NCBI GenBank assembly: GCA_963969595.1
Contig: OZ018418.1
Span: 11,847,001-11,911,000 of the forward strand
DNA: 64,000 nucleotides
Direction of reading: 5' to 3'
DNA from: Neckera pumila
Lineage: Eukaryota > Streptophyta > Bryopsida > Hypnales > Neckeraceae
Below are positions 31,057 to 43,712 of this stretch, in pieces. Within the stretch, counting starts at the first letter, position 1; each line of letters opens with the position of its first letter. The position numbers and the translations under genes are program-made. The notes under the pieces are model-generated. The model was not told the origin of the DNA, made no database searches, and saw only the letters and a program-made list of their open reading frames with translations.

Positions 31057-33246
31057 GTGGATAATCCAGACACGATTCTGACCCATACTCGGTGGCCCGT
31101 CTCGAGTTGTTGGTTCCCTGGTGGTTGGTGCTTGAAGGATATAGTCGACCACTTCTTCGCCTTCTCTGATGTACCAGATCCTTTGGCTTATTTGGGTGGA
31201 AGACAGAAGGCGCCCTATCGCTTCATAGTTCATCGACCCTCCCTCAGTCAAAAGGAGACAATGTTCAAACGAAAGACGACGGACTTCAAAATTCAGAAGA
31301 TAAGCTCGCAGAACTGCTGCGACAATCATTGCTGCCAACTTTTCCTCCATCAAAAATCGCTGAAGACCAGGCAGAGATACTTCTCAAAATCATTTGAAGA
31401 GCGTCGAGAGTATGGAATTGCTATTGGTGGACAGTTGCATACTATACAGTGGACACGAAAGCGGAAGTACATTACGCTGGAAGAAGTGGAAGTCTGTGCC
31501 ACAGCTTGGTACATTATTCACGAAATCCCAAAGCTGACCTATCACAATTACATTGACAAGTACAAGGAAGGCATTGTTTCTTCCACACACGGGAACAAAA
31601 GGGTTAAGCGGCCTCAACTTCAAACTGTGCAAGTCACTGGTACAATGAAAGCAATCATCGACAACACTCCTGACCAGATGCCGCACCAAATGCGATGCAT
31701 TGGAAATGGGAGAGTGGACACACTTAAGTTCCTACCTACTGGAAACAACTGGAAGCACATTCATGCTAATGCTAATGAGGTAGTTTGATGAACCCGTCCT
31801 TCTCTTAGTTATGATCATTGATGGATTTGTTGAACTGGAATGTCAATTGGAAATCTCCCGTTAAACTTCTATATAGGGCTTTCACTTAGTTTGTTCTTTT
31901 TGCAAGACATCTCCATGAGAAAGTATTCCATGGATACTTTGTTTGGATGGTTCTCTCATCGGGATATCTCCCGATAAATTTTGCTGGAGGACTTGAATGC
32001 ATTCATCTACTCAGCGGGAGATATCTCAATGTTGTTGCCTGTAATCGATTTTTTTCATTGCTGTTGTTCTCTTTGCTCCTGTTTGTTTTTGAAATCTCAT
32101 AGTGTTACTGCCTTTGTTGCTTATGCTTTTGTTTTTCGGAAATTGCAGTTGAATGTGGAGTATGGCCTTCCTCCCGTCAACCAAGCAACTGTTAGTAGAA
32201 TAAAGAAGGAGCACTTCAACAACATCTCGATTAAGCCTGTTGGTAGCTCTTTTGCAAAGTGTACGAAGTGCGACAAACTACAGCAGTTCATCCTGAAATC
32301 ACCAAAAGGGAGCTCGGACTTCGTGGAATTCATGAAGCAACAAACTGAACATCTTAATCATCAAGCATCCTACCGTCATCTGTATGCTTTGTGGCGTGAG
32401 GAATCCAGGAGGAACCCTCAAGAGATACTGTGCATAATTCATGACAAGATGGATACAAGAAAGACGGCTCTCCCAAGAATGTGGGTGACGACGAAGGCCA
32501 CACAAGGTTTGGGGCAACTTCCCATGAGTATAACTGCAATGGTGGCTCATAGTCATGCCGATGGTGCGTATGCACATTATACACTAGCCTGCTGGCTGGG
32601 CGACTCGAACTTCACCATTTCATCGCTTGCTAGACTGTTCAGGCGACTTGAAGGTCCACCAATTCGGGAGATGGGCGACCTCTTTCCCTATCCGCCTGCA
32701 AATGCAATGTTTGACGTGCTATTCAAAGGAAAATCTCGGTGTATGGATGCCTTGAAATTGATTCCACAGGAAGTTCGGCGTGGATCTAGTCCCCTTCCTA
32801 ACAAGCTCTATCTTCAGCTTGACAACTCCGCCAAGGATAACAAGAACCAGTACCTCATGGCGTTCTTGTCTTTGCTTACTGCACGAGGAGTCTTCAAGGA
32901 AATTCAGGTCGGTTTTCTTCTAGTCGGACATACTCATGAAGATATTGATGCGTATTTTAGCCACCTGTCGAAGGCTTTAAAGAGCAAGAATACATTTGTT
33001 GTCGCGGACCTCATGAAGTCGTTCATGGAGTCCCAGGAATTGTCATTCATGCCGGAATTCATCCAAGAGGTGGCGGATTTCAAGTCCTTTGTCAAGGGAA
33101 ACCTGTGCAGTGGCACGACTAAACTAATTGGTTTGGGAGAGATGCACCTTTTCTGGTTCTACGTGGATAGTGATGGAATCCCCGTCATGAAGTACAAAAA
33201 GTCTGCAGTAGATTCACAGTGGCTACCATCGGATACACCTTCTTGA
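31057..33246 (+). CDS. DUF7869-like, DDE-transposase-like protein, copy 1, with one intron
   Basis: Read as 31057-31779 joined to 32149-33246, both phase 0. Exon 1 has a cysteine cluster (CCDNHCC) and ERREYGIAIGGQLH, then EVCATAWYIIHEIPK. Exon 2 has CTKCDKLQ, IIHDKMDTRKTALPRMW, AYAHYTLACW, KLYLQLDNSAKDNKNQY and VGFLLVGHTHEDIDAYFS, the pattern of DUF7869-type proteins found in many eukaryotic repeats. Asp in HDKMD, Asp in QLDN and Glu in THEDID are plausible RNase H-fold catalytic residues; this is inference. A TGA at 33244 ends the frame, while homology to copy 2 continues in phase to 34071, so the stop is probably premature. The true start is uncertain. Confidence 0.62.
31780..32148 (+). other. 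Predicted GT-AG intron in the transposase-like gene
   Basis: Donor GAG|GTAGTTTG and acceptor TTGCAG|TTGAATGTGGAG. The inverted copy at 37.9-40.7 kb has the same exon edges, AAG|GTAAACC and TTTTTCCAG|TTGAATGTTGAC. The protein aligns across the junction with a phase-0 join in both copies, while the intron sequences differ. Confidence 0.75.
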
Positions 33247-34071
33247 TGCCTGTGGAAGAAAGACCGCATGGGTCGTGCGACACTCCCTCGAGGTTGCCCT
33301 AAGCCTGTTCCTTTCAAGCCTATATGGGGTAGCGAAGTTGTGGAAGCCACGGGAAATCAAGAGAAGGCAGTGGAGGCAGTACGAAAAGCGACCTTAAGCA
33401 AGGGTTTGATTCTGTTAGGACTCGAGAAGTACATTGAGTATTGGTGAAACGGAATGTCCAAATGCGAGGGATTTGTGGCCGCCTTTGCGCCATACGTCGA
33501 TTACTGGAAACGTGTGTTGCGTGAGCTCAAAGAGCCCCTTTCCGATTGTCCTTTGGAATTGGTTGAAGGCTTTTGGCCAAAGTCCGATTGGAGGTTGCAA
33601 GAATCCTCTTGCCAGCGGCCGACCATCAACCGTGTCGACATGGTTCTTGAGGAATTTGAACCTTATTGTGGACCCGCAAATGAGGCGCCAAGGGAAAGCT
33701 TTAATCCTTGGGTTGATATTTGACCGGGTTCATAGGTTCTGCTTAGATCTGAGGACCCCTCAGTATGTGCTGTCTGGCAAAGAAGAGCACTGTCCGACGT
33801 CTACACAGAGGAAGGGCATGAGAACAATGGGAAGTTCATGCTCTAGTATTGGAGACCAGATAATTCTGAAAGTAACTTGGAATTGATGTATCAGAATTGT
33901 TGGTACGAGAAATGGGTTGTTGAGAACAGGCCTCCCACTTGGGTGGACGCATCTTGTGCATTGTATGCCAATTGGCCCAAGAAAGTTAACCCAAAATCAT
34001 GTACTATTCCAAAGAAAAGCAGAGAGGTTGCCCAGACGAATTTGAATAGGGCAAACAAGGCGGACCCCTGA
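33247..34071 (+). pseudogene. C-terminal part of the transposase-like protein, copy 1, broken
   Basis: Continues the exon 2 frame past TGA 33244-33246: KPVPFKPIWGSE, GLEKYIEYW (then TGA at 33445), MSKCEGFVAAFAPYVDYWKRVL, PLELVEGFWPKSDW, and after a frame change PQYVLSGKEEHC, ending WVVENRPPTWVDASCALYANW. Each block has a counterpart on the minus strand at 37950-38830. The conserved order shows the ancestral protein was some 250-300 residues longer than the open exon 2 product. Confidence 0.6.
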
Positions 34072-34089
34072 TTGATTAACGTCTCGTGG

Positions 34090-34292
34090 TCCACCACGAC
34101 TACCGGGAGATCTTCCGATGCTTTTCTTCATTTAGTGTGACCGTGGCCGGGCTATCGGGAGATCTCCCGATGCTTCCTTTTGTTCAGTGTGACCGTGGCA
34201 AGGCTATTGGGATATTTCCCGATGGTTTCTTTTGTTCAGTGTGACTGTGGTAGGACTATTGGGAGATTTCCCGATGGTTTCTTTTGTTCGGC
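34090..34292. repeat. Four 52-bp units with palindromic GGGAGATCTCCC cores
   Basis: GATG anchors at 34120, 34172, 34224 and 34276. Each unit ends TTTTGTTCAGTGTGACCGTGG and contains a core; the second core, ATCGGGAGATCTCCCGAT at 34154-34171, is a perfect 18-bp palindrome, and the others have lost C to T (GGGAGATTTCCC). Confidence 0.85.
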
Positions 34293-37200
34293 TTCATAAT
34301 GGCACAATTTGTTTCTTTAATAAAGGATTTTCTATGTCTTTCACGGAAGTTACTAGCACTGGTAGTAGAAGCTGATGTGTGTAGGATGGGTTTATTTTAT
34401 CAAAATATACCAGAATGTCCGGTTCTCTTATTCCTCGAGGGCACCCTCCAAATCCCATGTCGTAGTCGTAGCACTTATCCACGCTCTATTTTTTTTGCTA
34501 TTATGTCTTTCCTTGTACTCGATCTCTTGTGGGATTACTACACTGTTGCAAGATCCTTTTTTCCTTGCCACTTACTGTTCTCAATATTCATCTTCACTTG
34601 CCACCTTCGGAACCTGCATTCAAACTTCGAGCATCATTCAGAGTTTATATCGTCCCTAACATACAAGTTTGAGTGCAATTGACCTCTTGGGGGTTCTACA
34701 GCACACTTAGGAAAATGAACTTGAAGGTATCTGATGTAATGCCTACCACCATGCACCACAAGCTATGTACTGATCCATATTTACATTTTATATATATCCT
34801 GAGATGCATGTTCATGGGCTTTATTTGACCTCTTGGGGCATGTGAACACTCTCAATAAAATGAACTTCAATGTATCTGGATATCTCCCGATCTCTTGCCA
34901 AACACCACGCAACCATTTGAAGGCTATCTACTTTACATTTGCAGTTCATGTATATCCTGAGATCCATGTTGTTGTGCTTCAATGGACCTTCCGGAAGCCT
35001 TGCAATGCCTTCACAAAAATAAATATAATTGTGTATAGAAATCTCCTGGTGTATTCCCTAATACCATGTATCGGGAGATTTTAAATTTTGGACTTTGAAT
35101 AGTCCAAAAGTAGTTAAATATGGCATATGGCAGTTTTGATTGGTTTTTGATAAAAGAAGGGAATTAAAGACTTCAGAGGTTATGCCCCTATTAAAATTGG
35201 TGTATTGTGTACTTCTCTTCTTAGATTCTTTGTACACTTGAATCTTTGTGGACATACAAGCATATAAGATCAAATTATATTAAGGATTTTAATTTTTCAA
35301 CTTGGATCCTCCTTATTATATACTGTGTACTTGAATCATATAAATAATTTATGCAAATTTAATCTAGAAGATATGACCTTGAATCCTAAACCTTTGCATA
35401 TTTGATTAGTCTTTACTATTGGTATGACTGTATAATAATATATTGCTATTGAATTGAAGAAGATTAGATGAACTATGCAAGCATAGTGCATCAATATATA
35501 ATATATTTCCACAAAAGGAACATCTTGTTTTTTGTACATTGAATAATGCTGCATCTAAATCTTCATTTAGGCCTCTTTTAGTGGAATTTCTTGCGCCATT
35601 AAGCAAAAGTGGACTATACACAAGAATTATAAAGGCCAAACAAGCTTGTGCTCACATCTTTTAAATCCTAGATTGTACTAGTACAAAAACTATTGCACCT
35701 CAGTAAATCTTTCATGCAATCAATCACTTGATTTTTGGGTATAGCTTCAATCAATTTCTTGTAGACATGAACCACCTTAGTGTGAATGCACTAAGATTGA
35801 AACATGTACCTTCAAAATATGAAAAAAAAAAACTTTAATGCAAATCACGTACCTTTTGTAAAAACTTTGGAAAAGAATGTTTTCAAATTTCTAGAATTTC
35901 TTATTTGTAAATTATTGAATTTTAATTCAACAAGATTTTGGAAGCTTTTTTCAAAGAATTTTAATTTCTTTAGGTTGTAAATTTTTTGCAGGGAATGCAC
36001 CTAGTTCTACTTCAACGAGCTGCATGCAAACAAGTAGTTTCTAATAAACTACAATTTCAACCTAAAAATTTGAGCATTGTTCAATAATGACTATAGGTTT
36101 TTATTGCCAAAATTTGCCAGTCAGAGAAAATATGAAATCATTTCTAGAAGAGGTTGAAAATGAACTAAAATGGCATGTTTTTCAACTCAAATAATTATAG
36201 AGAACACATTCAAATGACCATTGCATTAATATTCAACTCAAAATGAGCTTTCAATACAGAGTTATTTCTAGGAATTTTTGGTTCATTTTCTAGACAATTT
36301 CTTTTATATCATAGAGAGGTGTGAAGGTTATTTTTCAGTTCTATAGTGTATCTTTTTACTGCAAATATTGGTAACTAATTATCACAAACAAATAAAAATA
36401 AAAATAATTGAAAACATTAACTTTCAAAGAAGAAAAATCTATTCATTTTTTTTTTTAATTTTATTTAGAATTCAAAAAGTATATAGGGAGTCCAAGGTTT
36501 TTGGTCATTGTAAGTGACCTCCTCAAGAAATTTTTAAAGGTGAATTCCTAAATTGGATATTGAATAGGAATGTCCAACTAAAACATTGATGCCAAATTTA
36601 AATACTTCTAGACTTTCAATAGTCCAGAATTAAAGAGATGGTGAAATCCCCTAATCTACCTCAATTTCTGCACTCATAAGTATTTTGGAAAGTGCTTCTT
36701 TATGTGCTTGGAAATGCTAGAAAAATTGTAAATTACTGTTCCGTAGTTGACTGTGCTAGAGTTTACGTGCCTGGATTGGGAGATTTGTGGACATTTCCAT
36801 AATTTCAGCATCTCATTTACAGCACAACATTTATAGCATACCGTTTATAGCTCACATCTCCAAACCTATCGAGAGATCCCACGATCACAACTAGTTCAAG
36901 CAATTATGGCTCCAAGCCCCATATTAATCCCTCACTCAGCGTTTTATTTGAAACAAATGCATTGGGAGATTCCCTGACAAGGTTGTCAAATATGCGTCGA
37001 CTTCATTGACAATCTTCGTGTCAAAGCGCTACAGTTTGATTCATGTGCTGTAGACAATGCAATTCATAGATACATTGATGGAAGAAAACTTGAAATTTGC
37101 TAAAAGTCACAAACATCACTTTAGAATTATCAAACAAGCACTTCCTCTTGGGAAGAAGGAGACTAATTTTCTTTAAGCAGGAGATCCCCCGATGGAGTGC

Positions 37201-37949
37201 TAATACAAGAAACATTGTCATTTCACACTACATCCAGTGGAATGAAAGGACTATAGACAAGTAAGCACAAGTGCTCAGACATTCAACATACATCTATAGA
37301 TTGATGAATATCGGCTAATGTACTATTCCATTTGAGAGATTTCAGTTTGTGTGGAGAAAATCGGGGTTCTATCACTGCTGAAATACATTCAATCTTTGAT
37401 GTCCACGTAATTGTGAACATGCATAACCCAGTCAACTGGAATTCCAACAGGGAGTGAAAGGGTAAGAAAATAAATGCGTATTCAGACTAATCTTTGTGCA
37501 TGTATAATCCAAACATTGTATTTGTCATTGATAAAAGCATAAACCACTTCCATTTCAATAGATGAAAGAAAAAACAGCCCGCACTTCACATATCAGGTGA
37601 CTGCCCGTGTTTTGCACGCATAATGAACACCATAAACGAGTTCATATATTCATAAAGATTTATGATGCTAATACATGTCACATAAAAACAACACTGAGAG
37701 GTTCATTGTATAACAGTCAAACTCAAACAAGGTAGTGTACCTGGAAAACCTAACTTGCAACTAAGCTACCTTGACGTGGAAAGCCTTGTGGGAATTCACG
37801 ATGTCTGCAGCGACCTAAACAATGCATCGTGAAATCTCATGATGGCCGTGACGACCCCTGCAATGCATCGTGAGATATCACAATAGGCACAATACTCCAC
37901 CATACATCGGGTGTTCTCACGTTGGAATATTGTTCAAGGACAAGGCGCT
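34293..37949. other. AT-rich noncoding DNA with scattered near-palindromes
   Basis: No supported ORF. Near-palindromes of the GGGAGATCTCCC/GTGAGATCTCAC family lie near 34878, 35068, 36777, 36869, 36960, 37180, 37825, 37865 and 37904. A/T runs dominate elsewhere. Confidence 0.5.
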
Positions 37950-40652
37950 TGATCATAGGTCCACCACATTTGCCCAATTCAAATTTGCCATGGCAGACTC
38001 CTTACTCTTATTAGGAATGGTCCTTAATCTCAGAACCACTATTTTTGACCAATTCGCATATGCTACAGCAGCTGCGTCAACCAGGTAGGGGCTGAATCTT
38101 CAACAACCCATTTACCATACCAGCAATTTTGGTACCTCAACTCCAGCGTACTTTCAAAGTTATTCGGTTGCCAATACTGAAGCAAAAACTTCCCAGAATT
38201 TGCGTCTCCTTCCAGTCTGCATACAGTAGACAATGCTCTTCTTTGCCAAACAGCACATGTTTCCGAGACTTTCGGCCTGAGAAGTACCTATGAGCCCGGT
38301 TGTATGTCCAGCCACGGATTGAATCTTTCCCTTGGTGCTTCATTTGCATGGCCGCAATAAGGTTTGGGCTCCTCTTCTTCCTTTGTAATTACATCCATGG
38401 GATGGGCCGTATTGCCTTGGCGAGGGACTGCATTCTGCGCCACCCTCCAATCATACTATGGCTAGAAGCCTTCCACCAACTCCAGAGGATACTCAAGTAG
38501 TGGCTCACTCAGCTCATCCAGTATACACTTCCAGTATTCCACGTATGGGCTGAATGCACCTGCAAATCCCTCGCATTTTGACATTCTTTGTTGCCAGTAC
38601 TGAATGTACTTTTCGAGTCCCACCAAAATGAAATCCTTGTTCACGATAGCTTTTTGCATCATTTCCCTTGCCTTTTCTTAATTTCCACCCCCAACGGGAA
38701 CCTTGCTGCCCTACGTGGGCTTCAATGGAACAGGCTTCGGACAATCGTGAGGGAGCCTGGGGCGACCATTTTCATCTCTCCTCCAAATGGATTGAGAAGG
38801 TTTATTAGACGGAAGCCACTTTGAATCAATCGCTGACTCCTTGTAATTCATGACGGGGACCCCATCAATGTCCATGTAGAACTTGAACAAGTGCATCTCT
38901 TCCATTCCAATTAATCTTTCGGAGCCACCGGTCTGGTAACCCTCCAGAAATACCTTGAAATCCTCCACCTCCTATATAAACTCTGGCAAAAATGACAATT
39001 CTTGGGATTGCATGAAGGCTTTCATGAGGTCAGCAACAACAAAAGTGTTCTTGGTCTTGAGCCCCTTGGAAAGGTGGCAAAATAGGCATCGATATCCTTG
39101 TGAGTATGTCCGACTAGTAGAAATCCAACTTGAATTTCCTTGAAGACACCTCGTGCAATGAGCAACGACAAGAACGCCATTAGGTATTTGTTCTTGTTAT
39201 CCTTAGCAGAGTTGTCAAGTTGAAGATATAACTATTCAGAAAGGGGGGTACTTCCGACCCGAGCTCCTGTTTCAATGAGGGTCAGGTTGTCCATAATTCT
39301 TGACTTTCCTCTAAGCAATGCCTCAAACATTGGATTTGCCGGAGGGTATAGAAAGAGGTCACCTGCCTCTCAAATCGGTGGACCCTCTAGTCAGCGCAAC
39401 AACCTCGCCGAAGACGAAATGGTGAAGTTGGAGTCTACCGACCAATACGATGGAGCATAATGGGCGTACGCACCGTCACCATGACCATGAGCTACCATTC
39501 TTGTGACGCTCATGGGAAGCTGCCCCAAACCTGCCGTGGCCTTTGTTGTCACCCGCATTCTAGGGAGAGCCATCTTCGTTGTATCCATCTTGTTGTGAAT
39601 TATACATAATATTCTCCGTGAATCTCGTTTGGATTCTTCATGCCAACACATACAGACGACAACAAGACGCTTGGTGACTCAGATGATGAGCCCTCTGATT
39701 CATGAACTCCACATACTGGAGGCTTCCCTTCGGGGACTTCAGGATGTACTACTATAGATTGTCGCACAGGGTACATTGTGCAAACAAACTCCCAACAGGC
39801 TTAATGTGGACGTTGTTGAAGTGGTCCTTCTCAATTCTACTAATGGTCGACTGGCTAACGGGCGGCAGACCGTAGTCAACATTCAACTGGAAAAACAGAA
39901 CAACTAAGCTTCAGAAACAAAACAAGCAAAAAGAGCTTGCGAATGCAAATGACAAACACTATTCCAAAAGAACGATTGTGACATTCCACAATTGTTGATC
40001 CAATTGAGGGATCTCACAATCACTAACTGCATTAATTAGAATCAACGGGTTTACCTTGTTGGCATCCGCTTGGACTTGTTTCCAATTTCTGCCTACACGC
40101 AGAAATTTAAGAATGTCCACTTGGCCATTACCAACATTGCGCCTTTGGTGAGGCATTTGATCAGCATTCTCATCAATAATGGCTTTCGTAGTCTCTGTAA
40201 CCTAAACAATCCGAGTCCTTGGTCGTTTAATCCCTTTGTTTCTGTGTGTCCCCGAATTCACGCCGTTGTTGTACATCTTGATGTAAGTGTGGTAGGTCGA
40301 CTTTGGGATTCCGTGAATTATGTACCACGCCGTGCCACAAAGTTCCACTCCGTGTAGTGTGATGAATTTTTGCTACCGATCCCCATTCATTTCGTGAAGT
40401 TGCCCTCCCACTACAATCCCGTATTCACGGCGGTCCTCAAACAACTTCAAGTAGTATTTCTGCCTAACCAACAGCGTGAACTTTTGGTTAAAATGCTAAC
40501 TACATAGATGTTTGCAGTACTTTTGCAAGCTCACTTTTCGGATCTCTTTGTTTATCGTTTTCAGGTCTAACGGTGATTCCTTCAGCTTTATACTGGGTTT
40601 ACGGACTACAAAGCAATATGGTGCTTTCATTCTACCTTTGAGATAAGCGAGA
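37950..40652 (-). pseudogene. DUF7869-like, DDE-transposase-like gene, copy 2, inverted and truncated
   Basis: Diverged inverted copy of 31.2-34.07 kb. Recognisable blocks on the minus strand, in order: FEDRREYGI and WYIIHGIPKSTYHTYI (40450-40250); NWKQVQADAN, then the conserved intron (about 40055-39889); IIHNKMDTTKMALPRM and GDGAYAHYAPSYW (39391-39651); then a decayed stretch around the LDN and THEDID motifs, PVMNYKESAIDSKWLP and PKPVPLKP (38711-38968), MSKCEGFAGAFSPYVEYWK (38560) and FGKEEHCL (38240), ending in ANWSK (38050). Several stops and frameshifts. The 5' end is cut by the element E fragment at 40655. Confidence 0.62.
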
Positions 40653-40654
40653 GG

Positions 40655-41336
40655 TGTCGTACGCGCAATCTAGGCGTAAGTATCCTCAACACAAAAATGT
40701 GCCAAGATAACACGAAATATCGTCCCAGGGAATTTCCGAATTCTATGTAGTATGTTCTAGCTATCCAACTTTTCTATCTTTCTTTCTTCTCACTTACTTA
40801 CTCTTTTTCCGGCTTCCTTCACAATCCGGATCATAAACTATCCGGAATCCGGTTTACGTCTCTGCTTCCAATCCGGTTTTCTATACCTCTGTTTTACCAT
40901 CAGGGGGTCCACTGTTGGTCTTGTAGAGGGGTAGGGACTCACCACTCGTTGTTCTCCTACAATTCTAACAAACACAAATAAAAACACCCAAGTACTCAAA
41001 AGGTTGTAGCAAGACGAGAAGATCCGGATCCTCACAGCTAAACCAGATGGTAAATCCGGAAAGCAGGTCACTCAGGAATACTTCACTCTCCCTAACTACA
41101 ACGACAGATCTCAGAGTCAAGTATAAGGGGGTGTGATCTTTCTAGAGGTTGAATGAATTCTAAGGTTGGCAGATCTTCCGGACAGGTGGGAACTTCCTTA
41201 GGCGGGCGCTTACCTCCGCACGGCTTGACAACCGGACTCGCTTCCCCGCTACTCAGATCCGGACTACTCTAGTAGTAATTTAAAGACACAATGCTCAGCT
41301 CCTAAGTCAACAATCCAACAACATTACAATAGCACA
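40655..41336 (-). mobile_element. Element E: 3'-end fragment nearly identical to element B
   Basis: Begins TGTCGTACGCGCAATC at 40655 and follows 7207-7888 with about 14 differences, most of them transitions, until AATAGCACA, where homology stops abruptly. Includes the same 77-codon fortuitous frame. The candidate target duplication on the intact side is AGAGG (40650-40654). The missing part may have been lost by deletion, or the assembly may be misjoined here. Confidence 0.8.
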
Positions 41337-43617
41337 TACAATTTTCATATAGAGCGGATTCACTAAATGAATCCATTCTCAGTGAATTATGGCAAAGAGA
41401 TTTTGAAGATTTGTTGAACCTACAAAAATCATGAAGAAAACCAGGAATTAGTTCAGTTAAGAGATCAATGTTCCCTTCGTAGCTAAGGAACCTGACAACA
41501 ATATCTTCAGTTCCGGCTGACTACTAAGGGAACACTTCCAGTACAATATACAAGAGAACTAGTCAATCATCAACAATAGTGTCATTGAAACTAAGGATAG
41601 CAAGTCTTGGCAAATGAAAAGAGTACCCCGACAAGGTAAGCAAACATTTGAAGTCCACAGGCAATCGTGCAGTCACACGATGCCCGTGAAGGAAGCACTA
41701 AGCCAGTACATTGAGGAGTAGGCCATTGGAACTAGACAGAAAGGTCCAAGGTTCACTGGGAACCCACAACACACAGGTTGCAAGGTCATCCTTTTCAGCA
41801 ATCGTGGCATCCCACGATCCTCATGCAGAATTATGTCTAGAGGAAGTAAAATACTAATTAATAAGTAAATGAACTTAATCATGCAGACAGATCCCAATCT
41901 CATATCTAATCAGTTGTCTGATCCCACAACCAGGACATTCTAGGATCCACAAAATACAGATCTCAAGATCTCCGCATTGGAAAGAGAGACCGTGGGATCC
42001 CCTGATTGTCTAGAACTGAGAGAAATATAGTCCACAATTAACGGGGCCCAGAACCAAATTTGGTCTAGTCAGTCATGGGATCCCACAAAACCAAGATCGT
42101 GAGATCCTACAATACTATGATCCTATGATTCTCCGTTTTCTAGGTTGCTGATTTCCTCTATTCAGAGATCAGCGGGAGTCAGTACACTTTAGAAACACCG
42201 ATCGTGGGATTTCATGATCGGGACTAATATATATGCATACTGCTCTATTGTATATCATCGTATCTAGACATTCTCTTCAACATCTGACGGCATGGTGGTT
42301 GTATTTATAGGCACATTAAGCTCTGTCTTCTGCCATCTCCAAGTGAACCTCCATGGCACCAGAGCATGGTGATCGCTTCACTAGGTGAGTTTATCGTAAG
42401 TAAATCTATTGCTTGGAGCACCCACTCGCAGTTGAACTCTTCTTCACTCTCAATCTACGCGTGCTTAAAGAGTTTCACAAAATTGCTGTGGCATGCATTC
42501 GATGGATGAAATTCTCAGGCTCAAAATTCAAATGTAATTGATAGGAATGCATAGCTTACCTCGTGAAAAATGGCCCAGTTAGAGCATTGTCCGCCTCCAC
42601 TCCAATCTCGTTGCTAACATCGGTAGACACTAACTCCAATCCCCTACAGCATGCTCCGCTTGTTCACGGATGCAAGCGAAAAGGAGACGCTCGAGGTTTG
42701 TTTTGGATTATAAACCATCTGGACTGGAATTCAAAAGCTGTGGATTCCCGCCCTGAGTTTTCAAATTTTCAAGCGTTTCCTTTTTTTCAAATGTTGGTTG
42801 GATGCATTCTAGAATGCCAAGCCGCAATCAAGAAGTGGAGTACGTGCAGTTATACACTTTGGAAGTGGAATGTACTCTCAAATTCCGCGTTGCTTCGACT
42901 ACAAGGAGGGAGGGCATGGGGTTCTTGACTTTGTGACTGGAAATTTGCAGCTCCAGTGTTCACTACAATTCCGAATCTTCACTGACATTCTAAAATTTGC
43001 CGCATTCAAGGATGGTATTGTTGCACGATTTCATAGGAGTCAATGATGCTTCGAGCAAAGTGGGTTCGGTCTTCAAGACTTCCATTTCCCCGGATTTTAC
43101 ACACATCCTAGTCAATACTTGGACGAGTAACTTTGTATCCCTCCACCTCAAGGGGATCTAACGACCTGAATACCAACATAACGGTTCCACAATTGCTGTG
43201 CCCTGGTCTGTTCCGTGCTTAATGTGCTCTGCAGCCAAGGTACTTGTCGGTTCAATCCGTCAGTCAGGGAGTCGGGGAGCCGGGGTTGGTTGTCTTCAGC
43301 CCTAGACTGCCTACGGTTTTAGGGTCTGTACTGGAATCCCTAAATGGCCAAGGCACCAGTTCAGTTTCTGTGGTTTTCAAAGAAATGCTGAAGTGGCAAC
43401 TTACAAGAAAATGTTCTAGCCAAATATTTTAGTATTCATCTAAATTTTCTATAGAGTTTTTTTTCATCTACATTTTTGGATGAGTTTTATTTCTATAGGG
43501 CATTTTCATTCAAAATTTAAAAAAGAATTGGAGCAATTTGGCATTGTAATCTAAATTTTCTTCAAATTTCTTCATATACTAGTCTCGATGCACCCCATTT
43601 ATTTTTGAGGGATGGAG
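41337..43617. other. Noncoding DNA with ATCGTGGGATCCCACGAT-type near-palindromes
   Basis: Near-palindromes around 41668, 41801-41818 (arms ATCGTGG/CCACGAT), 41985, 42073, 42098 and 42201. A 121-codon plus-strand frame at 42563-42928 has no recognisable motif, and I do not support it as a gene. Confidence 0.45.
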
Positions 43618-43712
43618 CCATACAAGGATTTACGGTTTAGGGTTTTTAGGGTTTTATTTTAGAGTTTAGGATTTTAAGGGTTTAAAGGTTTAAGGATTTA
43701 GGATTTAGGATA
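43618..43712. repeat. Degenerate interstitial telomere-like repeat
   Basis: Run of GGTTTAGGGTTTTTAGGG and AAGGATTTAGGATTTAGG words, a decayed form of the green-plant telomere unit TTTAGGG. Confidence 0.6.

Noticed and set aside
42563..42928. 121-codon plus-strand frame
   Set aside because: No motif, no neighbour support and no paralogue in the window.
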